A DNA stretch of 61,149 nt, from the NCBI RefSeq assembly GCF_019052365.1, contig NZ_JAHQUY010000008.1, positions 1-61,149 of the forward strand, read 5' to 3'. The notes beneath the pieces were generated by a model. It was given only the letters and a program-made list of their open reading frames with translations, had not been told where the DNA came from and did no database searches. Both the position numbers and the translations under genes were made by a program. Below are positions 36,053-45,049 of the stretch, piece after piece. The stretch is from Leyella stercorea (GTDB lineage: Bacteria; Bacteroidota; Bacteroidia; Bacteroidales; Bacteroidaceae). Each line of letters begins with the position of its first letter. Position 1 is the stretch's first letter.

Positions 36053-37049
36053 TCTTTAATATGCGTTGCGCAGCCTCCAAGCAGCGACTATTGCCACTAC
36101 CCATCAAGTCTGCATAGATTAATATAGCAGGAACAGTTCTGTTGTCTGTTTCCCAATTCCAAAATTTGTTGTACAGATGAATTTCCCCATTTGCATCTTG
36201 CTTGACGACACCTGTTCGTATAAGATGTGCTGCAGGTATTTCCGTGTATATGTCGAAAATTCCTGGTTGTAAGTAGCCATCCGTCAAGTTTGCGGCAGGT
36301 TCTCCTCCCCATGACATGCCCTTTGGCAATGCTATGTTTTTCCACTCATTTTTATTCGCTTCTGTTCGAAATGCCATTGCGCCTACCAGCAATTTGGGTT
36401 TCAATACTTCATTGTAATTGCTAACCCATAAGTCAAGCAGTTGTTTTTTGTCTTTTATTATGCGCCCGTTTTTAGTGTCACAAACAAAACCACGTCTTGC
36501 AAGTTCATCCAAAACGTTTTTTACGCTTCCCAAAGATACACCAATTTGCTCTTTTATCTCTCGATAAGGCTTCTTTATATTGTCTGCATCTTGCAACAGA
36601 TAAAACACGACCTTCAATCCTGCATCTTGAAACACGGGATAGGTTTTCACCTTGGATTCTGTATTTTTCCTTCCTTGATTAAATATTTGGAAAATCAAGT
36701 TTCCTGCCTTTGTATATCTGACAAGGCAGTTTCCTGCACAGTCCAGATAGTTGATACCTCTGTTTGCCAATTCTGTTGATACCTGCGGCGTGACGTATTG
36801 CGTAACAAGCAAGATTTGCTGCTTGTCATTGTTCATCGTTTGCATAGTCGCTAATGTCGGATTTAATGTGGCCTTGGTTATGTTTTCCCTTACATGACAC
36901 ACAAAATCTATATTCATTATCTTAACAGTGACATCATTTTCATTGGTACAATTTACTTTGACGGCTGTTGTTGACACAACATCCCCCATAGGAAGGCTTG
37001 CTCTAAGAGCATCCAATGCTTGGTTTATTATGATATTGTTTGCCATCAT
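36030..37049 (-). CDS. AbiEi-like antitoxin/transcriptional regulator
   Basis: A protein of 339 residues resembling the AbiEi_2-type regulators paired with nucleotidyltransferase toxins. A winged helix lies near residues 155-200 (PYREIKEQIGVSLGSVKNVL), flanked by an N-terminal restriction-like alpha/beta domain and a C-terminal domain with WGGEPAANLTDGYLQPGIFD. AbiEi antitoxins repress their own promoters by binding inverted repeats; matching GTTCAAT sites lie just upstream. A second ATG follows the first directly. It leads the operon with NTase, phosphatase and zinc-ribbon genes. Confidence 0.82.
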   Translation of the reverse strand: MMANNIIINQALDALRASLPMGDVVSTTAVKVNCTNENDVTVKIMNIDFVCHVRENITKATLNPTLATMQTMNNDKQQILLVTQYVTPQVSTELANRGINYLDCAGNCLVRYTKAGNLIFQIFNQGRKNTESKVKTYPVFQDAGLKVVFYLLQDADNIKKPYREIKEQIGVSLGSVKNVLDELARRGFVCDTKNGRIIKDKKQLLDLWVSNYNEVLKPKLLVGAMAFRTEANKNEWKNIALPKGMSWGGEPAANLTDGYLQPGIFDIYTEIPAAHLIRTGVVKQDANGEIHLYNKFWNWETDNRTVPAILIYADLMGSGNSRCLEAAQRILKNELKDFE

Positions 37050-37061
37050 TTTATGTTATTT

Positions 37062-37190
37062 GTTCAATATATCAGTTGTGTTCAATTTGATTGAACGTTG
37101 CAAAGATAATGAACAAAACTTAAACGAACGAACTTTTTGTTCAATATTTCATCTTGTTCAATACTATTTAACATAGTGCGAAGATTGAAC
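37062..37190 (-). promoter_or_regulatory. Operator array GTTCAAT/ATTGAAC and promoter
   Basis: Six exact heptamers lie here: GTTCAAT at 37062, 37080, 37139 and 37156, and the reverse ATTGAAC at 37090 and 37184. Those at 37080-37096 form a perfect palindrome GTTCAAT-TTG-ATTGAAC. A minus-strand -7 box TATCTTTG (37108-37101) puts the start site inside that palindrome. The arrangement fits autorepression by the AbiEi-like protein. Confidence 0.75.
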
Positions 37191-37503
37191 AGGGATATTT
37201 TCAGAAATACAATTCCCGAAAAGTGACACAAATGACAAAAAACGGGAATGCTCGAACTGTATATGCCGGTTCTAACAGATCTCTCTATTATCAAAAAGCG
37301 GTAATCTTACCAGTTTTAGTCACTACACATCTCCCAACCCCCTTCATCCTCCCTTGTTTTTCCTTAGCAAATTTAGTTCAGCCCACCAGACCGTCAAGTA
37401 TCGCCTTGCTATTGGCTGGTTATTTCCTTAGCAGCCTTCCGCCAATCAAAGATTGGGGTATTCCAATGAAATAATCATCCAATTCCTTGTCTTGTCTGTC
37501 TCC
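37191..37503. other. Intergenic stretch, nothing recognised
   Basis: About 310 bases separate the divergent AbiEi-like operon and the rightward small-gene operon. I see no further structure; the rightward promoter is not obvious. Confidence 0.4.
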
Positions 37504-37911
37504 ATGCCTGAACTCTTGATTGCACGTAAAATCAATTCCTTTGATGAAGTCGTAAAGGCTTCTATAATAGGGAAGAAAAAGAAGTTTCACAATTTAATCC
37601 GAACAGATATGAATGATATGATTAACGAAAGAGACAAGGAGTTTGCCAATGAGTTTTCACGCTTCGTGAACGGCAAGATGTGTTCCGCATCCAAGGTGGG
37701 TGCAGAGTTTGCCAATGACCACCGCTTTCTTGTAAACGAGAAGTTCAAGGTGATGATGGCTTTCATGGAGCAGTTGGCAATAAACTATCAGAAGGGCTAT
37801 TATGACCTTCGCAATGAATGGGCTTGCACTTTGGCACATGCAGCCATTGAAGCCTTGCGTGAGCAGCAGCTCTACTATCCATCTTCATCAGAGTATTCAC
37901 CCAATAAATAA
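37504..37911 (+). CDS. Hypothetical protein (135 aa)
   Basis: A soluble, mostly helical protein, not recognised. The start is uncertain: the ATG at 37504 gives MPELLIARKINSFDEV, while the ATG at 37609 gives MNDMINERDKEF with no better ribosome site. The C-terminal half (FMEQLAINYQKGYYDLRNEW) is a long amphipathic helix. It precedes the DUF2958 gene by 7 bases and starts a rightward group of four small genes. Confidence 0.6.
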   Translation: MPELLIARKINSFDEVVKASIIGKKKKFHNLIRTDMNDMINERDKEFANEFSRFVNGKMCSASKVGAEFANDHRFLVNEKFKVMMAFMEQLAINYQKGYYDLRNEWACTLAHAAIEALREQQLYYPSSSEYSPNK

Positions 37912-37918
37912 TGCAGTT

Positions 37919-38293
37919 ATGACAAGCAGATTGATTACACCACAGTTGGCGGAACAGTTCAAGCAATATCCGCTTTATTCACAGGACGGCAAGAAGAAGG
38001 ATGCCATTTGCCAATGCGTCTTCTTCATCGGCAAAGTCCGTTGGTATGTATTGGAAGGTCAGCCGGAAGGCAATGACTTCACGCTGTTCTCTATCGTTGT
38101 CGGTCTTGCCGATACAGAATATGGCTATGCTTCCATCAAGGAAATGGAAAGTATCAGCGTGGATGTCGGACATAACCTTCCCAAGATACCGATATTGCAG
38201 GACAAGAGCTTCAAGCCTTGCCCAATCGGAAACATTCCCGACGAGAGATTGCAGTCGTTTCTGTCTGACATGTATGACAGGGAAGAAGTTTAA
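37919..38293 (+). CDS. DUF2958 domain protein
   Basis: A protein of 124 residues matching DUF2958, a small family frequent on plasmids and integrative elements. The hallmark order is a start MTSRLITPQLAEQFKQYPLY, a Cys/Val strand CQCVFFIGKVRWYVLEGQPEG, then FTLFSIVVGLADTEYGYASI. The biochemical role of the family is unknown. I chose the ATG at 37919; the open frame extends 39 residues upstream inside the preceding gene. Confidence 0.85.
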   Translation: MTSRLITPQLAEQFKQYPLYSQDGKKKDAICQCVFFIGKVRWYVLEGQPEGNDFTLFSIVVGLADTEYGYASIKEMESISVDVGHNLPKIPILQDKSFKPCPIGNIPDERLQSFLSDMYDREEV

Positions 38294-38345
38294 ACCATTC
38301 ATCAGCCGTAGGCTTCTTGCCTATGGCTGCTAAAAATCAAAATAT

Positions 38346-38717
38346 ATGATACAGCAAAAGATAACGGAGATAGCCGAAATATTAGGATGGAGCGTTGATT
38401 TCTCCGAGCCACAAAATGGCAAGACAGATGTAAACTTCGCCAAATATACTTCCTATGGTCAAGATTTCAATTTCAGCGTGGAACTTGAAGACAATGATAT
38501 GGAAGCCTTCATCGACAATATCCATGAGTATTATGAGAACTTTGATGTTGACGAGGAAGCGTACATTTGGATTGGCTCAGACGGTCACGGCAAAAATGGC
38601 GCACCTTACCACATTGCCGATATAGTCAAAGACATGGAGGAAGCCGAAGTCATGATGGCTGACCTTTATGAGGCATTCAGACAATATTATTCACAGTTGG
38701 AACTTCAAGCCGTATGA
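38346..38717 (+). CDS. Hypothetical protein (123 aa)
   Basis: A very acidic soluble protein with a mixed alpha/beta pattern (FNFSVELEDNDMEAFIDNI, then AYIWIGSDGHGKNG). It resembles small acidic proteins that sit beside DUF2958 on Bacteroidota elements; whether it is a DNA mimic is speculation from its charge. Its last codons overlap the following ATG by 4 bases (ATGA), so the two are coupled. Confidence 0.7.
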   Translation: MIQQKITEIAEILGWSVDFSEPQNGKTDVNFAKYTSYGQDFNFSVELEDNDMEAFIDNIHEYYENFDVDEEAYIWIGSDGHGKNGAPYHIADIVKDMEEAEVMMADLYEAFRQYYSQLELQAV

Positions 38718-38995
38718 CAATAGAACAATATCTTTACCGCCTATGTCGAAACATTCTCAATGAGCGTTTCGACTGGCGCAAATACCTTACCACCCGAAGC
38801 TATTTCGGCAGAGACCTTTGCGTCACTCAGCTCCATGTCTCCTATGGACAAATCGGCTATACCATCCATTTTCCTTACTCTCGTGACCCAATGCCCGAAC
38901 TCGCATATGATTGGGAAATGGACGACCTCACCATCGATGAGAAAGATTGGCAGAAATGGCTATCACCCGAAGAAGATGATGAGGAGGAAGAATAA
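38714..38995 (+). CDS. Hypothetical protein (93 aa)
   Basis: A small soluble protein with a basic aromatic N-terminus (YLYRLCRNILNERFDWRKYL) and an acidic C-terminus (PEEDDEEEE). No family is recognised. It overlaps the upstream gene as ATGA and is the last gene before the shared terminator at 39009, which supports the operon 37504-38995. Confidence 0.68.
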   Translation: MTIEQYLYRLCRNILNERFDWRKYLTTRSYFGRDLCVTQLHVSYGQIGYTIHFPYSRDPMPELAYDWEMDDLTIDEKDWQKWLSPEEDDEEEE

Positions 38996-39008
38996 AACTC
39001 CCAAAACG

Positions 39009-39060
39009 AAAAATCCAAGATGCCTACACATTATTATATATGTGCGCATCTTGGATTTTT
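39009..39060. terminator. Bidirectional terminator between convergent operons
   Basis: AAAAATCCAAGATGC (39009-39023) is a perfect inverted repeat of GCATCTTGGATTTTT (39046-39060). T tracts on both strands mean it can end both the rightward small-gene operon and the long leftward transfer operon. Confidence 0.85.
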
Positions 39061-39084
39061 GCATGTTTGCCACAGATTGACCCG

Positions 39085-40311
39085 TTACCGACGGAACGCA
39101 GACCGTGCGACTTTTTCCTCTTCTACATCAGTCTGCTCATTATCATTTGATGATGCAGATTGCTTCATGTCCTTCGCATCCTTGTTTTCTTCCGATACTG
39201 AAGCTGCAACATCCTCACTCTGTTGCTCCTTCATTTCCAAAGACACTTCGTCTATTCTCTGCGTGAGAATGGACGTTGCCTTTTTCACATCCATCAAGGT
39301 GGTCTTGATGAAACTTGGCGACTCCTTCAGACTGCCGAGCCACGATTTCAGATAGGCGGCACTGTCTTCCTTCAGATTCTTGGTCATGCCATACTTCTGA
39401 CACACCAACGCACTGCCCAACTCTGCAACAAGTTCCTCCCTTGCATATTCATCTGAGCCAAAGCCCGATTGAGGATGCAAACGGTTCAACTGATTTTCTG
39501 CTCCTGTCGAGTGAACCATCTCATGAAACGCTGTTCCATACCACGACTCACCGTCTTTAAACTGTGCCTTCTCAGGAATGGTTATCTGGTTGCGGGAAAT
39601 GGAGTAGAACGCATTGTCCTGGTGTTCGATGTTGATGGGGCAAATCCACTTCTGTTCCTTGAACATCTTATCTACGGCAGGAAACGAGTACATGTCACCT
39701 TCCTGCACCAATGCTTTCTCTGGCTTGTTCTCGGCTTCTAACTTGGCATACAGTTCGGGTCTTGCCTCCTTCAAATTGGTCTGTGCCACATTGAAGACTT
39801 GGTACACATTCAACTTCGGATAGACATTATACTCCTTCTGCTCCTCAGCACTCATTCGCTTGTAGTCGTCATAGGGTATCTTTTCTTTTGTCTCCTTGTG
39901 TACAATGGTGAAACTTGTCAGCATCACGGGAAAACTCTTCTCTCCCTTATTGATGCCAACCTTGGGCAACGGCTCGCCATTGGCATCCACCATCTGCTTC
40001 TTGTTACCTTGCTTGTCGGTCTGATAGTTCAAACCCACTGCACGGTTAAAGGTGCAGAACACTGGCAACTCGTAGCCTTTCTTCTCGCAGAGCATGGTGA
40101 GCAACAAGGCATTCATGCCGTTATACTCCCTGCCAGACAGGTTCTTCGGCCAACTCAATGTACCTTCCGTAAACCAAGGCTTTTGCCATCCGTCCTTGCT
40201 TCCCAACGACTCGATTTTCTCTATCATCATGTTGGCGAAGGTGTCCAAGGCTCTGTCCTCAGCATTCTTTCCATCGCCATTATTCTGTGGACTCTTATTG
40301 TAATATGCCAT
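39085..40311 (-). CDS. ArdC-like antirestriction protein (zincin)
   Basis: A protein of 408 residues with the two parts known from ArdC: an N-terminal single-stranded-DNA-binding domain (to about residue 150, with WQKPWFTEG and GREYNGMNALLL) and a zincin peptidase-like domain with HEMVHST (His263, Glu264, His267). ArdC-type proteins protect incoming plasmid DNA in a new host. The C-terminal region is acidic and ends ARSAFRR, a basic tail shared with other proteins of this operon. It is the last gene of the leftward transfer operon. Confidence 0.85.
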   Translation of the reverse strand: MAYYNKSPQNNGDGKNAEDRALDTFANMMIEKIESLGSKDGWQKPWFTEGTLSWPKNLSGREYNGMNALLLTMLCEKKGYELPVFCTFNRAVGLNYQTDKQGNKKQMVDANGEPLPKVGINKGEKSFPVMLTSFTIVHKETKEKIPYDDYKRMSAEEQKEYNVYPKLNVYQVFNVAQTNLKEARPELYAKLEAENKPEKALVQEGDMYSFPAVDKMFKEQKWICPINIEHQDNAFYSISRNQITIPEKAQFKDGESWYGTAFHEMVHSTGAENQLNRLHPQSGFGSDEYAREELVAELGSALVCQKYGMTKNLKEDSAAYLKSWLGSLKESPSFIKTTLMDVKKATSILTQRIDEVSLEMKEQQSEDVAASVSEENKDAKDMKQSASSNDNEQTDVEEEKVARSAFRR

Positions 40312-40316
40312 ACTTG

Positions 40317-40925
40317 CTAATTGTTAGGATGATACGGTTTCTTCTCCCACTGGTTCAACTCCGCCACCTTGCAGCCTAAGTTGAGTCTGTCGTTATACAC
40401 CGAGATTTCCAACTCGCCCTTTGCCTCGATGGTGGCTTTCGACTGCAGCCATTCTTCCTTTTCTTCCGAGAACCGGACAAAGCGCACCCAGGTAAAGACA
40501 AATTCTTCTTCAATCTTCTCTGCACTGAAAGCAGAAAACATCAGGAAAGCCTTACCATTTTTGCCTTTCTTCATATCAATGTCCTTACCGACCTTGCCCT
40601 TGAACTCCATGTCGCCCACGATGCCATCCTTGCTTTCCGATACAGGCGAAAGGTTCACTTCCGATACTTTCAAGTTGAAATACAGGTTGTCATCTTTCTT
40701 CTTGAAGGTCAATACACCTTTCAACTCAATGCGGTTGCCCACGACAATGCCTTCCGCATCGTCACCATCCATGATACAACTGACAATCACGGTCTTGTTG
40801 ATACCACTCTTGGCTGGCACCACTACATCCATGGAATATGTCGTAAAAGGCATTCCGTCCTTCCCATTGCGAACCACTGCAGCCTTGCTGACGGTTCCGC
40901 ACACACTTACGTTACATTTAATCAT
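40317..40925 (-). CDS. Tandem OB-fold (SSB-like) protein
   Basis: A protein of 202 residues that looks like two SSB-type OB folds in a row: KCNVSVCGTVSKAAVVRNGK with FTTYSMDVVVP, then MEFKGKVGKDIDMKKGKNGK with FLMFSAFSAEK. The repeat of a G-x-V-G/K-x pattern about 115 residues apart supports duplication. It likely binds single-stranded DNA, as the separate ssb gene does. It lies 5 bases upstream of the ArdC gene in the transfer operon. It is possible that it partners with ArdC during entry. Confidence 0.72.
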   Translation of the reverse strand: MIKCNVSVCGTVSKAAVVRNGKDGMPFTTYSMDVVVPAKSGINKTVIVSCIMDGDDAEGIVVGNRIELKGVLTFKKKDDNLYFNLKVSEVNLSPVSESKDGIVGDMEFKGKVGKDIDMKKGKNGKAFLMFSAFSAEKIEEEFVFTWVRFVRFSEEKEEWLQSKATIEAKGELEISVYNDRLNLGCKVAELNQWEKKPYHPNN

Positions 40926-40983
40926 AGCTCAAATACTTTTTTATTCGTTTTCTATTGACCAAGATGTGGAACCTCCAAGTATC

Positions 40984-42588
40984 TTACTTTCTTTGCATTG
41001 TCTGACTTCGACCTTCTTGCTGTTCCAGGACTTGCTCATAGTTTTGCGATGCCTGTTGCGTCAGCACGATAGTATTCACCATTCCAGCGATGCGCATTTT
41101 CTTGGCATCATTGCTCAGGTTGGTATCACCCAACACTTGCGACAATCTACAGAACTCCGCATTGGTCAGTTCTCTCGTCACTTTGGTAGTGCCATTGTCC
41201 GCTTGCAACACAGCCTTTCCATTATCGCCAATACTCAACACGCACTCCTTCATAGTCGGCATCAACGGTTTCAAGTCCACCTGCCTTTTGCTTACAGCTT
41301 CTGAGATTTGCGCTTTTTGCTCTTCCTCGCTTTTACTGTCTATTTGCACAGCGAGGGCAAGCAGACTGCTATACATGGTAGTCACCAATCCCATAATAGG
41401 ATCTGCACTTGACAATCCTGTGCTTGCGTCCTCGGATGAAAGCAATTTCTTCATCCAATCGTCAGGTGACAGACTCGTGTCCACTGCCGAACTATTTCCC
41501 TTGTATTTTGCCAACAGGTCATTGCCGTTATACAATGCTTGTTGCTTCAGATTGCCTTTCTGCGCTATCTCCGCCAAGTACGATGCAGGATCCACGTCCC
41601 TTGTCTTGCCGTCTGCCGATATGGTCTTCACCCCGAAATGCAGATGCTCACCTGTGGTTCGCGTTCCAGTATTGCCAGATACGCCCAATTTCTGTCCTGC
41701 TTTTACCTCGTCACCCACCTTCACGGCAATACTGTCCAAATGCATATATGTGGTCTGCACCTTGCTTCCGTCCGATCTTGCGTATTCCACTGTTACAGAC
41801 TTGCCACCGCCAGTATTGGCATTGTGGCTCACAGCTACCACCTTGCCGCCATTCTCTGTAGCCAGCACAGCATCATGCTTGGCTCTGATGTCAATACCCT
41901 TATGCATCTGCTGTTTGCTTTTGTCCATAGGGTCTTGACGCATACCGAATGGAGAAGTGACAAACAAGAACTCGTCCCTTTTCACAGGGAATGAGTATTT
42001 GTCGTTGGTTGTTTGAGATGCTGTTTGCTTCTTTTCGTCATTATTGGATGTCGATACCGAAGACGATACCGTTGCTGAAGTCCTTGCATTCTGTTCTACG
42101 CCGAACTTCTTGCCCTCAGCCCTCATCTCTCGCATCACCTGTTGGTCATACTTCTGTAATCCATTGATCTCGATAATCTTTTGCAAACTGGCTGCATATC
42201 CTCCACTGGTGGCATAACCGCCTCGCTCAATGCCGTTTGTCCATCCCTTGTAATCATCGGGAGAGAGTTTGAAGCATTGGCTGTAGCGGCTGCTGTTCTT
42301 CAATATCTTGGAATGGTGCTCGTATGAGTCACCCACCGTGGCATACTTGCAGAACTTCTCATTAGGCTTGTCATCGGTATAGACAAGATAATCGCCACCG
42401 TTCTTCAACCAACTTTTCGAAGCCTTCACGCCAAAGTGGTTGTTGCCCAACTGCGACAGTTCACTCTGTCCATTACGGCTTTCTAAGATGCCTTGCGCCA
42501 AGGTGACGGAAGCAGGGATGCCATATCGCTTCATTTGTTCCATCGCCTCGACAGCATATCTTTCTGCATATTGCTGATTCTTGCTCAT
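40984..42588 (-). CDS. FlgJ-type glucosaminidase with M23 peptidase domain
   Basis: A 534-residue murein-cutting protein without an obvious signal peptide. The N-terminal 160 residues match a FlgJ/mannosyl-glycoprotein-type glucosaminidase (TLAQGILESRNGQSEL, then NHFGVKASKSW). A Ser/Thr-rich linker leads to an M23 endopeptidase domain (about residues 205-335) with HKGIDIRAKHD, MHLDS and HLHFG, so zinc ligands are intact. The last 180 residues are unrecognised and helical. It probably opens the cell wall for transfer apparatus or DNA passage. It may be delivered by a route other than Sec. Confidence 0.85.
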   Translation of the reverse strand: MSKNQQYAERYAVEAMEQMKRYGIPASVTLAQGILESRNGQSELSQLGNNHFGVKASKSWLKNGGDYLVYTDDKPNEKFCKYATVGDSYEHHSKILKNSSRYSQCFKLSPDDYKGWTNGIERGGYATSGGYAASLQKIIEINGLQKYDQQVMREMRAEGKKFGVEQNARTSATVSSSVSTSNNDEKKQTASQTTNDKYSFPVKRDEFLFVTSPFGMRQDPMDKSKQQMHKGIDIRAKHDAVLATENGGKVVAVSHNANTGGGKSVTVEYARSDGSKVQTTYMHLDSIAVKVGDEVKAGQKLGVSGNTGTRTTGEHLHFGVKTISADGKTRDVDPASYLAEIAQKGNLKQQALYNGNDLLAKYKGNSSAVDTSLSPDDWMKKLLSSEDASTGLSSADPIMGLVTTMYSSLLALAVQIDSKSEEEQKAQISEAVSKRQVDLKPLMPTMKECVLSIGDNGKAVLQADNGTTKVTRELTNAEFCRLSQVLGDTNLSNDAKKMRIAGMVNTIVLTQQASQNYEQVLEQQEGRSQTMQRK

Positions 42589-42604
42589 GTCTTTATCCTC
42601 ATTA

Positions 42605-45022
42605 TTATCGTTTCATACCGCCAGAACGCTGCTGTTCCTCAGTATTTTGCTCCTCTTGCTTCTGCTTGGGTGCCTCCAACTGGTCACAGATAGCTACTCG
42701 TTCTCCTGCTCGGATAAGCTTGGGCAGATAGGTGTCCAAGGCATGATGTGGAAAGCCAGCCATGTAGGGACCTGCTTGGGTGTTTCTCTTTGTCAATGTT
42801 ATCCCCAACACTTCCGCTCCTCGCTTGGCATCCTGTTCATACATCTCATAAAAATCACCTACACGAAACAGCAGCAAAGCATCTGGATGCTTGGCTTTCA
42901 ACTCCTTCCATTGCTTCATGATGGGAGAGTCCTTGGTCTCTTCCTTCTGCTTACCCTTTGTTTCTTCCTTCTTTTCCACAGTAGCGTTATTATCTCTTTG
43001 AACAGTCACATCCTTCTCTTCCCTAATATCTGTCTTTTCCTCAGAGGAAGCTTGCTTGTTCTCTTCCTCATGATATTCTCGATGCTCTTCCTCATTCTTA
43101 TCGGTGGAGACTTGCGTTTCTTGCTTCACCTCGGTTTCCTCAACTTGCTTCTCAGATGCAGTCTGCTCCTGCGTCTGTCCTTTCTGCAGGATGTCAGCAA
43201 ACAGGGTAGCAGCAAGATGCTTTTTGTACTCGTTCTTGTCTTCGGCAATCCACATTCGTTGCCATTGGCTTGGCGATACCACACGAGGCTGCAACTTGTC
43301 TGCGCCATCAATGGTGACTGCACACAGAATGACATCGTTCTTTGCCTTGAACACGTTCACTTTCTGTATGCGGTTCATGTCCACCTCGTTGTGCTGACCG
43401 CTGCCAAACAAGTCCACCTTCAGGTCAGGCTTTGTCTCTGCCATCGCATAGTATTTCTGTGCCAGTTCCACCCTCAGGCTGTCCATCGTGTCCTGCGCTT
43501 GTTTCAATGTTGTGAAGAAGCGGTTCAGGTCTGCCTTGTCTGGATAGATGGAAAAAGCCTTCTGTCCTTCGGGCTTGATATACATCGCCCAACGCTTGTT
43601 GTCATCCTGCACCATCTGTATGCGGTCGAAGCCCACCTGCTTGCTCTGGCTCACGGCATCGCTTACGTCTATATTGGATATGTCTTCCAATTGCCAGTTC
43701 TTCAGTCTTGCAACGGTGATGTCCTTTCCTGCAAAATAGCCGTCATCAGGATGGTAGCCTAATGCACCATCGGGATTGTAGAACTTGACAGACAGAAAAC
43801 CTTCCTTCTGCAAGGCATGTTCAATGCGCTGCTTGCTCATGCCCGACACCTCATTGTTCACTTCCAATGATGCTCCTGCAGGCAACACCACATCGGCACT
43901 CTTGTTTTCTTTGTCCCTTATTATCACCACAAATTTCTGTTCGCTGTCAGGATGCTTGGCTATCTCATCAGCTACAAAGTAATGCTTGGGCATCTTCGAT
44001 TGCATCTCGGTGGTCTGCTGCTCGTTCTTCAAGGATGAATATTCTATTTTCTCGCCACGCTCTGCCTTGTGAATAACGTCCAAGGCATTGTTCACATCAC
44101 TCTCTATGGCATCTATCAGACATGGATTTTCCTTCAATTCGCGGTTCCAGTAGTCCACCAGTCCCATATTCTCCTTGGAAATCTTGGCTGGCATACTCAT
44201 TTCCATCATCTTGATGCCCGAAGCCAGTTCCACAACCAGTTTCTCTTGCTTCACGGCATCCTCCGATGGCGCAATGCCGTTTTTCATCACCATGCCCTCC
44301 CTTGCCAGTCGCTGTTGATGTCCTGTAGCACTCACCACTTGGCGCAGCATTTCCTGCACATAATCGCTATAATGCTCAAAGTTTTCTTGCTTTGGCATAT
44401 ACACAGCATCTTTTTCTGTGTCATAGTGTGCCACTCCGCTTCCGTCTTTGCGCACCGCCATCAGGTTTTCCTTCATCTTCTGGATGAAGTCATTTACTTG
44501 GCTACGCAATGCCTTATCTTCATTTGCACCGACATTCGCCTTCACCACATCTTCATATTTCTCCTTGTCTTTCAATGGCAGCATGGTCTGGTCAATATTG
44601 AACAGCACTCGTATTTCCCGATTATGTATGCCCTTGTACTGTGTCTGATCGGTAGCCGATAATTCCTGGTAGTCCTTTCTGCTGATGATGTCCTCTGGAT
44701 TATGTCGGTTCACATACTTGTTCCACGCATACCAGTTGAACGGCACACCTCTCTCATGCGCCATCACAGACTCGTCTCGCTTCTTGGCTTCACTAAACAG
44801 CGTGTACAGATTGGTGGCATATCCGTTCTTGTCGGAGTTCAATCCCATCACGAGGGCATTGAACGGACTCACTGCCGCTCCCTTTGGGTAAAACCGTGGA
44901 TATTGCTTTCCTTGCTCATTCAGCCAGACACCCTTGTTGTCGGCTGCTTTCGACAGGGCCTCGGTAATCAGTGACACTTGACGCTCTGCCGCATTCTTCT
45001 CTTGTGGACTTTTCTCTTTCAT
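42605..45022 (-). CDS. Polyvalent protein: ArdC-like N-terminus and MutS domain I
   Basis: An 805-residue cytoplasmic multidomain protein. The first 330 residues resemble the ArdC/zincin region, but the peptidase motif is degraded ([11 protein letters not shown]), so it is probably not active. Several beta modules follow (about 340-600), then a long Glu/Lys/Thr-rich linker, and a MutS domain I (about 690-785) with [17 protein letters not shown] and [12 protein letters not shown], the mismatch-reading part without the ATPase. Such fusions are known among polyvalent proteins of conjugative elements. The C-terminus RSGGMKR matches that of a neighbour. Confidence 0.8.
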   Translation of the reverse strand: MKEKSPQEKNAAERQVSLITEALSKAADNKGVWLNEQGKQYPRFYPKGAAVSPFNALVMGLNSDKNGYATNLYTLFSEAKKRDESVMAHERGVPFNWYAWNKYVNRHNPEDIISRKDYQELSATDQTQYKGIHNREIRVLFNIDQTMLPLKDKEKYEDVVKANVGANEDKALRSQVNDFIQKMKENLMAVRKDGSGVAHYDTEKDAVYMPKQENFEHYSDYVQEMLRQVVSATGHQQRLAREGMVMKNGIAPSEDAVKQEKLVVELASGIKMMEMSMPAKISKENMGLVDYWNRELKENPCLIDAIESDVNNALDVIHKAERGEKIEYSSLKNEQQTTEMQSKMPKHYFVADEIAKHPDSEQKFVVIIRDKENKSADVVLPAGASLEVNNEVSGMSKQRIEHALQKEGFLSVKFYNPDGALGYHPDDGYFAGKDITVARLKNWQLEDISNIDVSDAVSQSKQVGFDRIQMVQDDNKRWAMYIKPEGQKAFSIYPDKADLNRFFTTLKQAQDTMDSLRVELAQKYYAMAETKPDLKVDLFGSGQHNEVDMNRIQKVNVFKAKNDVILCAVTIDGADKLQPRVVSPSQWQRMWIAEDKNEYKKHLAATLFADILQKGQTQEQTASEKQVEETEVKQETQVSTDKNEEEHREYHEEENKQASSEEKTDIREEKDVTVQRDNNATVEKKEETKGKQKEETKDSPIMKQWKELKAKHPDALLLFRVGDFYEMYEQDAKRGAEVLGITLTKRNTQAGPYMAGFPHHALDTYLPKLIRAGERVAICDQLEAPKQKQEEQNTEEQQRSGGMKR

Positions 45023-45049
45023 TGTATGATTGTTTTACGTTTTCTTTTA

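Noticed and set aside
42581..43762. 393-residue rightward frame opposite the MutS-domain fusion
   Set aside because: Leu/His-rich shadow of a Glu/Lys/Gln-rich coding strand, without domains.
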